Part shown: positions 1 through 11,147 of the stretch, piece by piece | How the letters are laid out: every line of letters starts with the position of its first letter | How positions within the stretch are numbered: position 1 is the first letter of the stretch | NCBI GenBank assembly: GCA_964017195.1 | Contig: OZ024887.1 | Coordinates: 60,690,811 to 60,754,810 of the forward strand | Length of the DNA stretch: 64,000 bases | Direction of reading: 5' to 3' | Origin: Siderastrea radians | Lineage: Eukaryota > Cnidaria > Anthozoa > Scleractinia > Rhizangiidae | The notes under the pieces: generated by a model | The model's input: only the letters and a program-made list of their open reading frames with translations | Databases searched by the model: none | Told to the model about the DNA's origin: nothing | Made by a program: the position numbers and the translations under genes

Positions 1-1730
1 AGAGTAAAAGGGTTGGCTTTCAAACAGTTCCAGTCCGAAGTGGAGTTTGCAAATGTTACTTTTTCCTCAAATTCAGGAAGGAAAACCAGAGAACCTGAGT
101 AGAAGCCTTAACGAAAGGTGATAACAAATTGACAATAAACTCAACCAAACATGTGACAAGGGCCCGCGATTGGAAATCGGGAAACGCTGGTGAGAGAAAA
201 GGATTTTTTTACACGACAGGTTTTTTTACACGACAAGACCGAAAGATACTATAAATAGTTATCATGAACGTTTTCCTTCAGGTTTTTACTGAGGAAGCTT
301 AGCTGATTATAACACATTAATTCGCAAACCCATATTACGTTGCTGTCTCACTGCCGTTGACGTGAAGATTAGATCCGACAACGTTAACTGAAATAGTTGT
401 TGTTACTTAATAGAGCTATTCCAGTTTTTCGTAACATGCACTGAGAGGAAGCGAAAGAAAACACCAGTGGTGCATAGGACAGAAAAAGATCGTTATTACT
501 TTACAGGATCAAAAACAGAGCATTTTTATAGACAAAACGTTTTAAAAAAAGCTTATCACTGAAAGCATACCACCATTGCGCAATTTTAACTTAAAATAGA
601 CCATTTTATCTGCGTAGGTGAGTACATCTGTGTCACGTAAGGGTGCGTGGCTGTGTTTGATTTTGTTTTTATTTTATTTGAAAAAAAGAAGAAGAAGAAG
701 AAAAAAAAAAACCTCTCGTGTCCCCGGTTGTATAGCAAACTGTCCGGCTTGGCTTTGTTTCAAAGGAGTCATCAAGAATCAATTACAATACCCATCTAGC
801 TAATGCTCTACTAAAAGCCGTGAAGCAAGGAATAAAAGCCAAGGTGGAGTCCGAAATCGCAGCTCGTGTTCACATTCGAATTGTTGCATGCATACAACAC
901 TGCGCCTTAATCCTTGGCTAAATTTTGTTGGTCCAATAATGTTGGAACGTTTAGCACCCCATGTTAGATGTATATATTTTGTTGGATGGATGCTTTGTTT
1001 TCGATCAAATATTTTGCTAACGTTAACAATTTCCTTGAATGCATCAGTTTTGAAAGGTTCAATCTCGCGTCCAACTGTGTCATCCAATAAATGTCCAGTA
1101 TGTTGGCCTACGATGTTAAGCCCCGGTTAAACCAGGGCTTAGGGTGTCCAACATCGGCGCTACTGAGCAGAATAGAGTAGTGGAACTATCAACAGTTTTT
1201 AGTCATCTGGTCATTCATCTTCTACCCAAACAGGGCAGCTTCAATTTCTTTGTTTCCCTTCGGTGTCCAGACTTAAAGCAAAACCATTTGGAGCAGAATA
1301 TTATCCCGCCTAATCCGAAAACGAAATAGGTCCCGAAAGAACAGTTACCGTCTGTTAGAAATATTCTTGTTGCGGAATAGTTCCCGCGAAAAAGGCGCCC
1401 AAATTCCGATTAAAGAATAACAGAACATACAGAATTTCATTTCCTTGCAAGATCTGTTGGATTTCTTTCAGGGAAGACAAGTCCAATAGAAAACCTTAGT
1501 TAGTCATTGTGAAAACCCTAAGCCGGTCGCTCTTTCATGGCAAGAGGTGTTCACGCCTGAGTGGTCATTCACTGTGTCTTTTGTCTATAGACGAATTTCA
1601 TTGGTTAAATCGCCGTTGTCTCTTCGCCGATACTAGTGAGGAAGTCCACGAATTAAATTAAAAAGTTATTAATTACGACGGCGAACGACATCGAAACCGC
1701 CACAAAACAACGGGCTTCAATGAACAAAAC
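1..1730. other. left flank of array, no supported gene
   Basis: Unique sequence without homology to the repeated units. It has short chance reading frames, a purine stretch near 680-710, and a small inverted repeat at 1118-1140 (AAGCCC arms facing GGGCTT). The block around 930-1140 has several ATGTTGG-like words and looks like a decayed transposon. No splice-supported gene is visible. Confidence 0.5.
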
Positions 1731-1751
1731 AATGGCTTTGTAAGTGCCCCA

Positions 1752-1859
1752 TCATTCTGAGACATCTCTTTGCCGTTCTCTGCAAAACAGATCGTCCAAG
1801 TGACCAATTATGTCTTTTCCTTCTCTGAAGTCCATAGTGTCGTCGTTGTACGAATTCAT
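1752..1859 (-). CDS. 35-residue antisense reading frame, uncertain
   Basis: A minus-strand frame begins ATG at 1859, ends TGA at 1752, and is preceded by a ttatattacag sequence that could be a splice acceptor. It contains the phrase MDFREGKDIIGH. The same frame is partly readable in the other units but is extended or frameshifted there (33973, 52061 minus), and the acceptor AG is lost in units 2-5. No family is recognised. It may be a relic exon next to the array edge, or chance. Confidence 0.15.
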   Translation of the reverse strand: MNSYNDDTMDFREGKDIIGHLDDLFCRERQRDVSE

Positions 1860-2689
1860 TTCCTCTGTAATATAATTCGGTCACATTGTACAAATTGAGC
1901 GATTTGGGTTAATTACAACGTCGGGGAGAAACGTTAATTTATTTTTTGAGGGACGTTTTCGCTGACCGGACGCCGTAATGGTTGCTTAAAGTCTCTAATA
2001 CTTTTGCGCCCGCCTTTTCCTTCCTTTTTTCAAATACGACCTAAGTATCGTATTTTTCAAATTACAATGATTTAACAGTCCACTAAAACGATCACACTAC
2101 TCGCCACTTTTCGTGTGAGCGATGGAAAACTTTGTTACACCTCGTTGATTTGTTCATCGATCAAAAACTCAGCTCGGCCGGTAATTCGTAAATAATTGTT
2201 ATATATAGACAAAATTTAAACAAAAACGTTGTTAAAAATTAGAAAGTACTTAAAACGTTTTCGATTATTGAGGCCATCAGCAGAGAATAAAAAAATGCTT
2301 ACAGAACCGGAGTTATTGTATCTTAAAAATGAAAATTACTTATCTCCAGTTCTCAAAGAAACAGCATAATTTGTAACGATTGTACCTGTTTGTTAGTAGA
2401 ACGCTTTCATCGATTCTATCAATCATCTAAATAACCCTAAGTTAGGAAGTTCTAGCACCCCTTTTTTGTATTTCTAAGTCGATAATTCTACTTCTAAAAT
2501 AAAAGCGGATGGGGTATCATCCCCGTTACCTAGCATCTCGGATTGTTGCAAAATGAGAAAACGTGCTAGTTTCGATTTTCCTCAGATTGTCTCATGACTT
2601 TAAGATAGATAAGCCTGTTTTGCCATAACATTCAAGCCGTTCAGCTGGAATATTTGGCCGATTGTCATTGTTTACAATTAAAGTTCAAC

Positions 2690-2838
2690 TTAAAAAGTCG
2701 GCGCCTCGTGTGAATGCATGATTGGAGCCTCGACACTCACATGAGTTAGGCGCACTAAAGAGCAAAGGACTACTGCTAGAAGTACTGTTAGAAGTTCAGA
2801 GTTTCTATTGAATCTTTTTGGTTGCATATCAACTCAAG
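2690..2838 (+). promoter_or_regulatory. putative promoter and 5' leader exon of bHLH copy 1
   Basis: A strong splice donor (AAG followed by GTAAGAT) closes a likely non-coding leader at 2838. The acceptor that opens the coding exon is at 4341. Upstream are an inverted CCAAT motif (ATTGG at 2721) and an E-box CACATG (2738-2743). The donor is conserved in all units: leader ends at 14335, 24103, 34993 and 53084. The transcription start is not determinable from sequence, and the pairing of this donor with the 4341 acceptor is inferred. Confidence 0.4.
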
Positions 2839-4343
2839 GTAAGATGGTAAAAAGGTTTTGATCTGGGTAATCTTCAAATATTTTCCAGTTTCAACGACGG
2901 GGAAAGTTGTTTCGGCAAGATGTTGCGCGTAAGCATCGACGCCACACATTTTTAAAATATAGCTTAACTTTTTATTTTGCTAAACAACTGAGTTGCAAAT
3001 GAAAAACGAGAATGAAACTCGATTGGATTTATTAGAGTACAGTTCACCTAAAAGGGAAGTTTCCAATTATTTTCACTTTACTCAAAAAAACCCATAACCG
3101 TGATGAACGTTTTGATACCCAGTCTTTAGCACCCTTTACTTCTTGCGGGTAAATGCCAATCACCACGTGTTACTTGAAAGTATTGCTCAATTGTTGACAA
3201 TTTCATTCACCTTGAACAGCAACACAGGAAAATACTACTCAGTAGCTTACATTTGTTTTAAACTTTTATACCAACAAAGACAGAAAATCAGAAGTAGGAT
3301 CAAAACTCAGTTCAACTTATTGCCCCAGCTGACTCCAGGAGAGAGAATTAACCAGAATGAGTTTTCCTCATTTCTTGGTTTTTCACCAGTTTACGTCAGC
3401 TTGGTCAACATTCTCGTTCCCAGAGCCTGCGATCCTTTTGGTCTGCTCAACGGCTCCCGAAAATGAAGTAACTGTCACCCAAAAGTTTTAACGGCGCGAA
3501 ATTTGGTTAATCAAGATGTTTTCGGCATTGTTTTCAGACTCTTTTCATCCAAACTTCTCCCACGCAAATCCATCGTAAACGTTTGTACTGAAGAACCGGA
3601 AGCGTGACTTTTTGCGTTTGACCTCTGTGAACTCAATCAGTGGCGTAAGCCAAAAGGATCGTGGGCTTTGGGGATGTGGTTTATTGCGAGCGCGTGAGTC
3701 TGATTGGTTGATAGTCAGCAAGTGCTCACCCTGTGTAAAATTTATTTTGATTTTAGATTTTGACTTCCGCCGGACTGCACTAAGTAATATAATGTTGCCT
3801 ACTAAAAGGATTTTTCAATATATACGCCGAATTCACTATTCGCTTACAGAAAACGTGGCTACGGCTGACATGAGTTCCGTCCAGACGCCTAGCAGGCTAC
3901 CGAACGTTTGTATGAGCTTTATATACCCTAATGCCTTTTATTTTCGCGTAGTTTTTAACTTAGTTATTTTCGCGCGTCGCCAGGAGTTCGCGGAAATCAA
4001 ACCCATGACAATCGATCCAAGGATTGGAAAGGTATTTCTATTGTTTGCCATGAGCCAATGTAGGTTAGAGTGGCAATGTACCCTACTCTTCACTGAGAAA
4101 GAGATATTGGTTCGAGTAATTAAACACGTGCATTGGCGATCAAACGTTATTTCTTGTACTTCGAGATTTACATTTCAGTTCCAATTTTTCATGTAAGTCA
4201 TCAAACGTCAGGACCTTTTTATCCGCTAGAATTCAATCAGACAAATTTACACGACTTACGGCCCGGGAATTCTATTCCCCGGGAAAATTTGAGGCATTAG
4301 AGTGTTTCTTGTCTCTTCATCTTTCCCGTTTTCTATTTCAGTC

Positions 4344-5705
4344 ATGGAATGCTTTGTGGAAGACCAAACAAAGAAACCACGAAAGCGACAAATGTCCAGA
4401 GAGAAAAGACTCTTAGCAAACCGACATGAAAGAGAACGGGTCCGAAAGATGAACGACGCCTATGAAGAATTACGGCGCACGTTTCCCAACTATGAAGAAG
4501 CCAGAGTAAAGACAAAACTAGAACTGTTGCGCATTGCCACAAACTACATCCTCAGCCTGAAAGAACACCTTCAGAGCGTTATTCAGGATGGTTATAAATC
4601 CCCAGTGAATATTCAGATGTATGCATCGGCGTTTGAAATGGATGGCAACGGAACAAGCGAACCGGGGCCCCAGATCTCTGATTACCCCTACCCGCCTCAG
4701 TTCTCTGCTTTACCGTCGCCGCCTTCCCAACTCCCTCTGCGTCACTTTACTCCTCGTCAAGCAGATCCTAGTGGACCCCAGTTTCCCCCTCCAATGCCAA
4801 GGAACCCTGACAGTTCCAGCCAGGATTTTTGCAGCCTTTTCACGAGCAGTCTTGTTGATGTGCATTCAGAGGAAAGCATCCTTTACAATCTACAGGTATA
4901 GTCGGAAACCAATAACGACCTCTATATTATGGACAGTTTTAAGGGTCCCCACATTTTCTCTAACATACACCCACTCAATAGGGACACCCTGCTAAAACGG
5001 ACACCTTCCTAGGTCCCAATGGTGCCCGTTGTTACTATACATGGTTCAGGAAAATCATTGAATTGTAAGGATCCTTGTTGACAAGCATTTTCAAATGAAA
5101 ATTAGCCAAACTACGTTTCAGTTTCCCTCGAGGGGTCACTGCCAAGTTCACGAAAACTTGAAATGCAATTGAAATTACAAGTATAAATCAAATAGGGGTA
5201 CGGTGTAAAAAATTATGAATGAAAGCGATCTATTGAGGTATTAACTAAATAGTTTTGCGCATATAGAATCAGACTAAGTCAGCGGCATTTCTGACTCATT
5301 ATCAGGGAGTGTTAGCTGCAATTTTGTGCTTCTCTTTTAGGTGATTTCCAATTGCGGATTACTTGTGTTCAGTAACGCGTTGGTTTAGGTGACGGCTCAT
5401 GTAGCCAGTATAAGTAAAGTAACGTGTACAGACAAGTCGCATTGAAATTCACAGCATTGTCTTGTTTTGGTTGACAATTGGTTTCCTTTTTGCCTTATAA
5501 CGGAGTTGGTTGCCACCGTACTTTGTATGGCCACCCAATTTCCTTATAAGGCAAAAAGCGGGTTTATTCGCTGATAACTTGTCTGCTGTAAACCAATCAG
5601 AAAACTGAAAATTCAATAACAGAGATTGAGAATTTAATAATACTATTTATTCTGTTTTCTCTCAAACAGAATGCAGCGTCGAGCTTTTACCGTGAAGACC
5701 ATTAG
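4344..5705 (+). CDS. bHLH transcription factor, array copy 1
   Basis: Class-A basic helix-loop-helix protein, expected to dimerise and bind E-box DNA in the nucleus. Coding exon 4344-4895 follows a clear acceptor (pyrimidine tract, AG at 4341), so the in-frame Met 42 bases upstream lies in the intron. In the protein the basic region spans about residues 19-32 (ANRHERER, with the E-box-reading Glu29 and Arg32), helix 1 about 33-47, loop 48-57 and helix 2 58-76 (TKLELLRIATNYI). Residues ~107-155 are rich in Pro, Ser and Gln. A donor at CTACAG/GTATAG and an acceptor at 5669 add exon 5670-5705, coding NAASSFYREDH then TAG, for 195 residues. If unspliced the frame ends after one Val at 4901 (185 residues). 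The basic region resembles neurogenin/atonal/PTF1-type factors, but I cannot assign the family. Confidence 0.85.
5486..5558. repeat. 73-bp foldback inside bHLH terminal intron
   Basis: Arms CTTTTTGCCTTATAA (5486-5500) and TTATAAGGCAAAAAG (5544-5558) are perfectly complementary, with a further TTGG/CCAA pairing inside. The foldback is present in the terminal intron of all five gene copies, with minor arm changes in copies 3 and 4. It could be a relic MITE or a hairpin in the pre-mRNA. Confidence 0.6.
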
Positions 5706-6140
5706 AACTCGTCGGGGGAGAATCGATAAATGGATAAACAGAACAGTGATATAAAAGCCATCATATGGAAAGCTCACGACTTTATATCAATTTAGTTTTA
5801 TTGTGAAAACATGCTCATGTTTAAAGCAGTTAAATCCATCGTATGGAAATCTACTATAACAGCGCAATTCAGTTTCATTGTGGAACCAACTGACGTTTGA
5901 AGCAGGTAGTGTAAAAAGAAGACCACACGAGGTCTAGGTGCTACGACCACATTAATACTAATCCGTTTAACTTTTCTGTGGGTTTAATTTTTGCCGAAGG
6001 TCCCCATTATAACGACGGAAAACGAAGATCTTTGTCCCTGAAAATCGGAGGTTTTCGAAAACGCTCTCCAAAGTTGACACATTTGAAAAGGAAGGTCTGT
6101 CGCATTGGTGTGAATGGGCAAAAACGGAGGTTTACAAAAA

Positions 6141-6239
6141 CGCTGACGTCACGAAAAGATTTATGCATGCATGCACGCTGACGAACAGATTTATGCATGC
6201 ATGCACGCTGACGTCACGAACACATTTATGCATGCATTA
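6141..6239. repeat. CRE-containing minisatellite
   Basis: About three imperfect repeats of ~36 bp, each with TTTATGCATGCATGCACG next to CTGACG; two include the palindromic CRE/ATF core TGACGTCA (6144-6151, 6209-6216). Equivalents lie near 17692-17790, 27350-27447, 38778-38876 and 56990-57090. It may be regulatory or just a minisatellite. Confidence 0.6.
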
Positions 6240-7058
6240 ATGTCTGCAGAAGGTGATGAATTTCAAGCAAGCGATTGCAATGATTCTAAGATACCTGCGG
6301 TGGACGTTCGAAAACACTAGTATGAACGCAAAACATTTTATCCGTTTTCGAGAAGATGGAAACGGAGTTATCTAGAAACGTATTAGTGTGGACAGGCTTA
6401 ACAGCTAACCAGCTGGAATTAAAATTAAGCCTAAATTAGGCGTACTGTATCAGAAGTAATCTTAAAATTATAAAGTTGTACATTTAAGGTTTGCTTTGAC
6501 GCGAATGTATAGGTCAATGAATTTCCAAACTCGGTAAAAACTTTTGTACGGTGGTTCGGATTTCTTGTATATTTCTCCACGCTTACTTGATTCTTTTTAT
6601 TTTCCGGTTTCAATTACTTCAATTTTTTTTTCTTGTTTTGTTTTTTCTTTAATTCAATAGTTTGACAAACTAGTACTAGAATCAAGACCAAATTAGGCTA
6701 TTAGAAGTAATCTTAAAATTGTAGAACTTGTACATTCAAGGTCTGCTTAGATTCAATGAATTTCGAAAAATTTTACGATCGCTTGTAAGGCGGTTACAAT
6801 TACTTGCTTACGTATCCGTGCTCATCTGATACTTTTTCAATTCTTTGTGGTTTCGCTTACTTCTTGAAACAGCTCGGAACCGGTTGCATAAAAACCCCAC
6901 AGCTTAAGTCTAGGTGTTATACAGCAGGTACCTGGGTTTCAGAGTTTTTCTCGTGTGCTTCTGTGAGGCGCTTGAGCATAATAGACACTGATACAACACG
7001 ACAAAATCCTCTGGTACCAGGGAATGCTTCTAGAAAACCCACACTTAAGTGTGTGTAA

Positions 7059-7410
7059 GCACGGTGGTATAGTCGTTAGGGCCTTGGACTTTTGATCGAA
7101 AGATTGGGAGGTCGGTGGTTGAGACTTCGCCTGTTGGTGTCTGCCTTGCATCGTGTTTGTTTGTTTGTTTGTTTGTTTTTTTCGTGAGACAAGCAACTTT
7201 AGTCCGCATTGTCTCCCTCCACCCTGGTGAATTAATGGCTGCCGGCGAAAAAAAAGGCTTTAAGGGTAGGCAGCGGTGGACCTGTATCCCACCCCCTGGG
7301 TGGAGAGGGGGGGATAGTAATATTCCAAGATGCTTCATGCTACGGATACTGCAGTTAGGCACCAGCTGTGTGGTCATCTGTGGCCCGAAGCGCGGCGTTA
7401 ACTTTCTTCA
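7059..7410 (+). mobile_element. tRNA-derived SINE, unit 1
   Basis: The head looks like a tRNA: an A-box-like TGGTATAGTCGTTAGGG, then about 45 bases later a B-box position. Here the B box reads GGTTGAGACTT, decayed from the GGTTCGAGGCT seen in units 3-5. A body with a (GTTT)n stretch and conserved tail follows, ending near CTTAACTTTCTTC. It lies downstream of the bHLH gene on the same strand. Confidence 0.6.
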
Positions 7411-7578
7411 AAGTACGTCACTGGTGTTTTATGCAACCGGACCCTGGTCCTGACTATTGTCTTTTTTACTGTAGAATTAAATTTGATAGTCCGTGAAAGT
7501 TTTACATTGGTGAGATCAGTAGCGGACATGAAGTTTTTATAACTTTGTATTTGCTACTCTATTTAAGGTAGCAATTTT

Positions 7579-7584
7579 AATAAA
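7579..7584 (+). terminator. polyadenylation signal downstream of bHLH copies
   Basis: AATAAA in a block conserved in every unit; equivalents at 19129-19134, 28733-28738, 40186-40191 and 58428-58433. It is the first canonical signal downstream of each terminal stop, so it is the best candidate 3' end of the transcript. Confidence 0.4.
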
Positions 7585-8553
7585 GCATTTTTACCTGCAA
7601 CCAGATTCAATTCATTGTTTTCATCGTTATGATAAAATGAGTTTGCTTGCATGAGCAACATTCAGAAGCAAAGGAGGTAAATGGTAGGTAAAAACGACGT
7701 GACAACAGCTTCTGACTCTAAAGTACTCTTCAGAACAAAGTTATCGAGAAAATAATTTTTACAAAATTACAAGACACAGTATACGTCCGTCATGTTGGTG
7801 TCCCTCTTTGGGGCACCAATACGGCGGCCATCAAAGTCAGTACAAGAAATAAGCCAGTTAATGAGATCAACACTCGCCCATTTCTCATCACACTTATAGA
7901 GATGGCATATTAATGTTATAATGATAAAATATGGAAACAATGCAAAGACTGGTCAGACAACGTGCACGAGGCGTAATTACAATATTTCGGCTGGCCAACA
8001 CCAGCCTTCTTCTTTTGACTGGTCACGATCTACCGATCCAACGTAGAGCAAGCTTTGATCGTACACGGTTTTGCAGTGGTCTAAACCTTGTAATGATACT
8101 TGATAATTGAAAAGTAACCCTATAATATCGGTTTTTTGAAATTTTGAGAGTTTCTGTGTTTTAAGCTGCCATAAATTTGGTCAAATTTCAAACTGTTTTA
8201 TTTGTAAAACGAAGCGATATATCGACATGAAACTTTCCGTGTAGATTTATCCCACTAGTGTGTTGAATATATCAAAAGAGCAGCTCTGCAGTGGCCTTAG
8301 TTTGTGTTTTAGAATTTTGATGACGTAACATGAAAACCAGCAATAGAGAAAAAAAACGCAAAGTCAAACAACGGTTACCATTCAGCTGCTGTCAATCATT
8401 GTAGCAGGTAACGTCCAGAATCACGCTCTTAGCGCGTGCAACTGATTCACTTTCAATCGACTGTCAATTGACTGTCATCAAATTTACGACTGATGTCAAA
8501 TATCAAAGATCCTGTAGTCTCATCCCTTTCTGACCAACGGCTTAACGACCTTA
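7585..8553. other. intergenic part of unit 1
   Basis: No gene seen. It contains a ~170-bp segment (about 7931-8100) bounded by TAATGAT on both sides. The segment is present in units 1 and 2 and absent in units 3 and 4, so it is either a small insertion with a 7-bp duplication or a deletion between short repeats. Confidence 0.5.
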
Positions 8554-8937
8554 CAGGGACACTGTCACCAATATTAAAAATAACCTTAAAAAGCTAAAAG
8601 ACGTATTCCAGTCAGAGGAAACCCAAAAATACTGGTTCAGCTTCTTTAAAATTACTCTACCAGTTCTGTGCGACTGTAATTAAGTGTGTTTGGCTGAGGA
8701 ACTCTAGGATGGAAATGGATAGCTACTTGAAAACATTAGGCTAATGTTTTCAGTTTTTCCTTTGTTTCTTGTAAAAATCACCATAAACTGACTATGGTTT
8801 GTTCTCCCTTTGAGAAAATCATTCGATTTCTTCTCTTGACGTTCTAGGAGTATTCTGTGTACGAGAAAAGGTATTTAATTTAATTTTCAGCTCATTTTTT
8901 TACCCCAAAAGGTAAAAATCCCCGTGACAGTGTCCTG
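8554..8937. mobile_element. 384-bp MITE with CAGGGACACTGTCAC termini, unit 1
   Basis: Ends CAGGGACACTGTCAC and GTGACAGTGTCCTG are inverted repeats, flanked by TTA on both sides, as expected for a PIF/Harbinger-type 3-bp duplication. No coding capacity. It is shared by units 1-4, so it pre-dates the amplification. Confidence 0.7.
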
Positions 8938-9772
8938 TTAATTACCAATCAGGCTGATGAAGCATAGATGCCATCAAATGACAATACACGCCTGTAGTAT
9001 TCATCTAAAAAATGTAAAAGTCATCAAGCATTTAAAGTTTCAGTGGAGTTTGAATCTGCACTAGGAGAAACTTCGTACCCTTAACTGTCCACCAGAAACG
9101 ACTTTGTTTAACACTTTAAGCCCTAACAGTGACGAAATGAAATTTCTCTCTACATTATCACTACTTGTTCAGTGATTCAAGTGATGAGAATAAAGGAAGT
9201 GATTATCAAGGATAAGATGCCTTGATATTTGGACAACTTCTCCTTACTTGTTTCATGAGAAATGTATGGAGGGCAGTAAGGAGAATATGCATTTTTATAT
9301 CAGGGCTGAAAGGGTTAACAAGAGATGTTAAAATTCCAGGAGGTTAACTTAGTGTAAACACTAAAAGGACTTAACTTACAAAACGGTTTACGTTTCACTC
9401 ACACTGCGTATAAACAAACAACATCCTCTGATCGCCAAACACCTCGTAACGGTCCGTCGAACTTCAATACAATAACATCAAGTGTTTGATGACAAAACAT
9501 GTACCGTCTGCTACCATATTGGGTCATGTTTTTTTCCATGACGTGGCGAAGCTTAGATGAAAACGACAGTGTCTATTAGAAATTTAGTCCCTCAAGAAGG
9601 CATCTCCTCGGGTTGGACGTCATCGACAACAGTCCTTTACAGGAGTGCTTTCACCAAGCCAATCACAGCAGACAGCCTGGATTGACAACTTTGCTTGTTT
9701 AAGAGTGATCGTTGATACAAGTCATTTGGCGTAGCAACAAACGTTTTATGCGGTTGCATTTGAGTGGAATAC
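8938..9772. other. non-coding stretch, end of unit 1
   Basis: Repeated in units 2-4 without a conserved reading frame. In units 3 and 4 the double-MITE insert is placed within it (equivalent position near 9257). Nothing else recognised. Confidence 0.4.
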
Positions 9773-10585
9773 AACAACAACAACAGCAACAAGTTTATTC
9801 AGTATTACCATTTCTATACATGTTACCGATTGAAATACAATAAGCAACTATGAGAATTAAGAATAGTGAAAAATGAAATACAAATGTAATTGAATGGTAT
9901 AATTAAGTATTATGATGTTTCTTTCGTCTTTCAAATGCTTGAAAAATGAAAGTAGCAGTTAGCCTGCTGATATATGAATCACTATTGTTAAAAAGAAAAC
10001 ATACTTTATCATGGTTATTGTAATTTGTGAATAACTTATTTCGTTCATTGATTTTAGTAAATAGAATCCTTCTCAAATCATCATATAAGTTACAGTGAAA
10101 TAAGACGTGCATTTCATTTTCAACTGAATTTAGACTGCAGTGATCGCAAATTCTAAGATCTTCAGGTGTTTTGGGGATTGTAAATCTTCCACTTTCGATT
10201 CTTAAGTTACGAGGCGATACGTTTATGTTCAGGATTCTTAACATGATTAATGAATTCAGAGTACTTTGTTTCATTTTTAAAAATGGAGTAGAATTTTAGT
10301 TTTTTATTTGTACTTATCAAATTGACTTGGTGTTTTTTAAGATGTACTGATAAATTTTTTTCAGCTTTTGATAGGAAAGCAGAAGGGTTTTTAAAGTTAA
10401 CTGATTTCTTATTAATATCGAGTTGTGCACATAAAAGATTTATTTTATTTATCAAACCTGATTTGTTTTCTTGGGCCATTTTATCCGATATGTTTAAGCA
10501 AAGTTTAGCAATGCTGTCAGCAGGTTGATTTTCAAGGTGAATCCAAAATTTGAGAATATTCATCGTAATTTGTAACTTGAGAGAT
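9773..10585 (-). pseudogene. 5'-truncated non-LTR retrotransposon, C-terminal fragment
   Basis: Minus-strand LINE tail flanked by AATAC (9768-9772, 10586-10590), with a (CAA)n tract at the left end that is the 3' tail of the element. The readable protein has a C-terminal Cys/His motif (ICDHCSLNSVENEMHVLFHC) and the stretch LRIESGRFTIPKTPEDLR, typical of the region after the reverse transcriptase in LINE ORF2. The frame is interrupted near 10210 by a small deletion relative to the copy at 50750-51397. Confidence 0.7.
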
Positions 10586-10590
10586 AATAC

Positions 10591-11147
10591 TATTTAACGA
10601 AAGATTACTTTGCAATAATCACAAAGGTTGACCAATCGCCACAACAGAGTGTCTTTACTTTGTGGTTCATTGAAGAGAAGGCCGCGACTTGTGATGGCGT
10701 ATACTTGTCTTCTCTGTCACCGTGTCCAAGTTGGCCATAATACCCTGGAACATAACTTCGCTAAATTATTCTGTGCTATTGGTCTAAACAGTACAATAAA
10801 AGAGAAGAAAGGCGACATTAAGACAAACTGGCTTTGTAGGTTTGAGGTGACTCGATCAAAATAAATGACGCGCTCTACGCCAAATATATGTCATCTCTAT
10901 GTCAAATTTGGAAAGCGCTGGAACGGTCCAAACTTTGAAGTCCGTCTGGTGACGTCATTTTGACGTTCAAATTGTGCCGGGATTCTGTTCCGACGCGGAT
11001 TTTGCGGAAAATTGAAGAGTCAAGGTAAGATGTTATGATAAGTTGATTCTAGAAGTTTAAATCAAATCTTAGCCACCAATTTTGTTAGAATAGCAATTTT
11101 AACAAAAAAGTAGTGTTCAATAAAAGCACAATCACGCAAAACTAACG
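10591..11147 (+). promoter_or_regulatory. unit junction with possible alternative leader exon 1a
   Basis: A second strong donor (AAG/GTAAGATG) ends a possible leader at 11024, with equivalents at 21911, 33738 and 51826. In unit 2 a perfect CRE TGACGTCA (10950-10957) lies 70 bases upstream; units 3 and 5 have lost it. Unit 1 has no equivalent because the array begins downstream. It may be an upstream first exon of the next bHLH gene; no direct proof. Confidence 0.3.

Larger units (their letters stand above)
5706..7584 (+). other. probable 3' untranslated region of bHLH copy 1
   Basis: Non-coding stretch between the terminal stop codon and the AATAAA signal. It contains a CRE-bearing tandem repeat (6141-6239), AT-rich sequence with two similar blocks (6425-6600 and 6690-6790, sharing AGAAGTAATCTTAAAATT), and a SINE (7059-7410). 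The same arrangement recurs in every unit. The assignment as UTR is inferred from the order stop codon then polyadenylation signal, with no other gene between. Confidence 0.4.
1731..11147 (+). repeat. array unit 1 (bHLH gene copy 1)
   Basis: First unit of the tandem segmental array. Similarity to the other units begins abruptly near 1731, inside a block also seen near 11148, 22034, 33862 and 51950. It contains bHLH copy 1, a SINE, a 384-bp MITE and a 5'-truncated LINE. Unit 1 lacks the upstream alternative leader exon that precedes units 2-5 because the array edge cuts it off. It also lacks about 60 bp near 3463 that the other copies have. Confidence 0.9.

Noticed and set aside
3324..3466. 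Small frame PQLTPGERINQNEF... (73-75 residues in copies 2-5)
   Set aside because: It lies in the leader intron, is truncated in copy 1 and contains a CTCGTTCCCAGAGCCTGCGATCC-type dispersed repeat; retention reflects recent duplication only.
3792..3917. Frame reading KRIFQYIRRIHYSLTENVATAD upstream of the gene
   Set aside because: Frameshifted in copy 5 and without splice support linking it to the bHLH exon; TATA-like sequence follows it.
4261..4283. CCCGGGAAT...ATTCCCCGGG palindrome before the acceptor as a regulatory site
   Set aside because: Conserved in all copies, but so is everything around it; with no comparative depth it cannot be separated from background.
4302..4343. In-frame Met 14 codons upstream of the bHLH start
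   Set aside because: These codons are the polypyrimidine tract and AG of a splice acceptor in every copy; the start at 4344 directly follows the acceptor.
4342..4542. 66-residue minus-strand frame inside the bHLH exon, repeated in all five copies
   Set aside because: It is the antisense shadow of the highly conserved bHLH coding sequence and has no independent support.
4621..4995. 124-residue overlapping + frame in the bHLH exon
   Set aside because: Alternative-frame shadow of the proline-rich coding region; extends past the stop only by chance.
7059..7135. True tRNA gene
   Set aside because: A and B boxes are present but the cloverleaf is incomplete and the body and tail are those of a SINE.
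7115..7453. 112-residue frame and antisense frames across the SINE
   Set aside because: They follow the (GTTT)n and G/C-rich SINE body and change with its indels among units.
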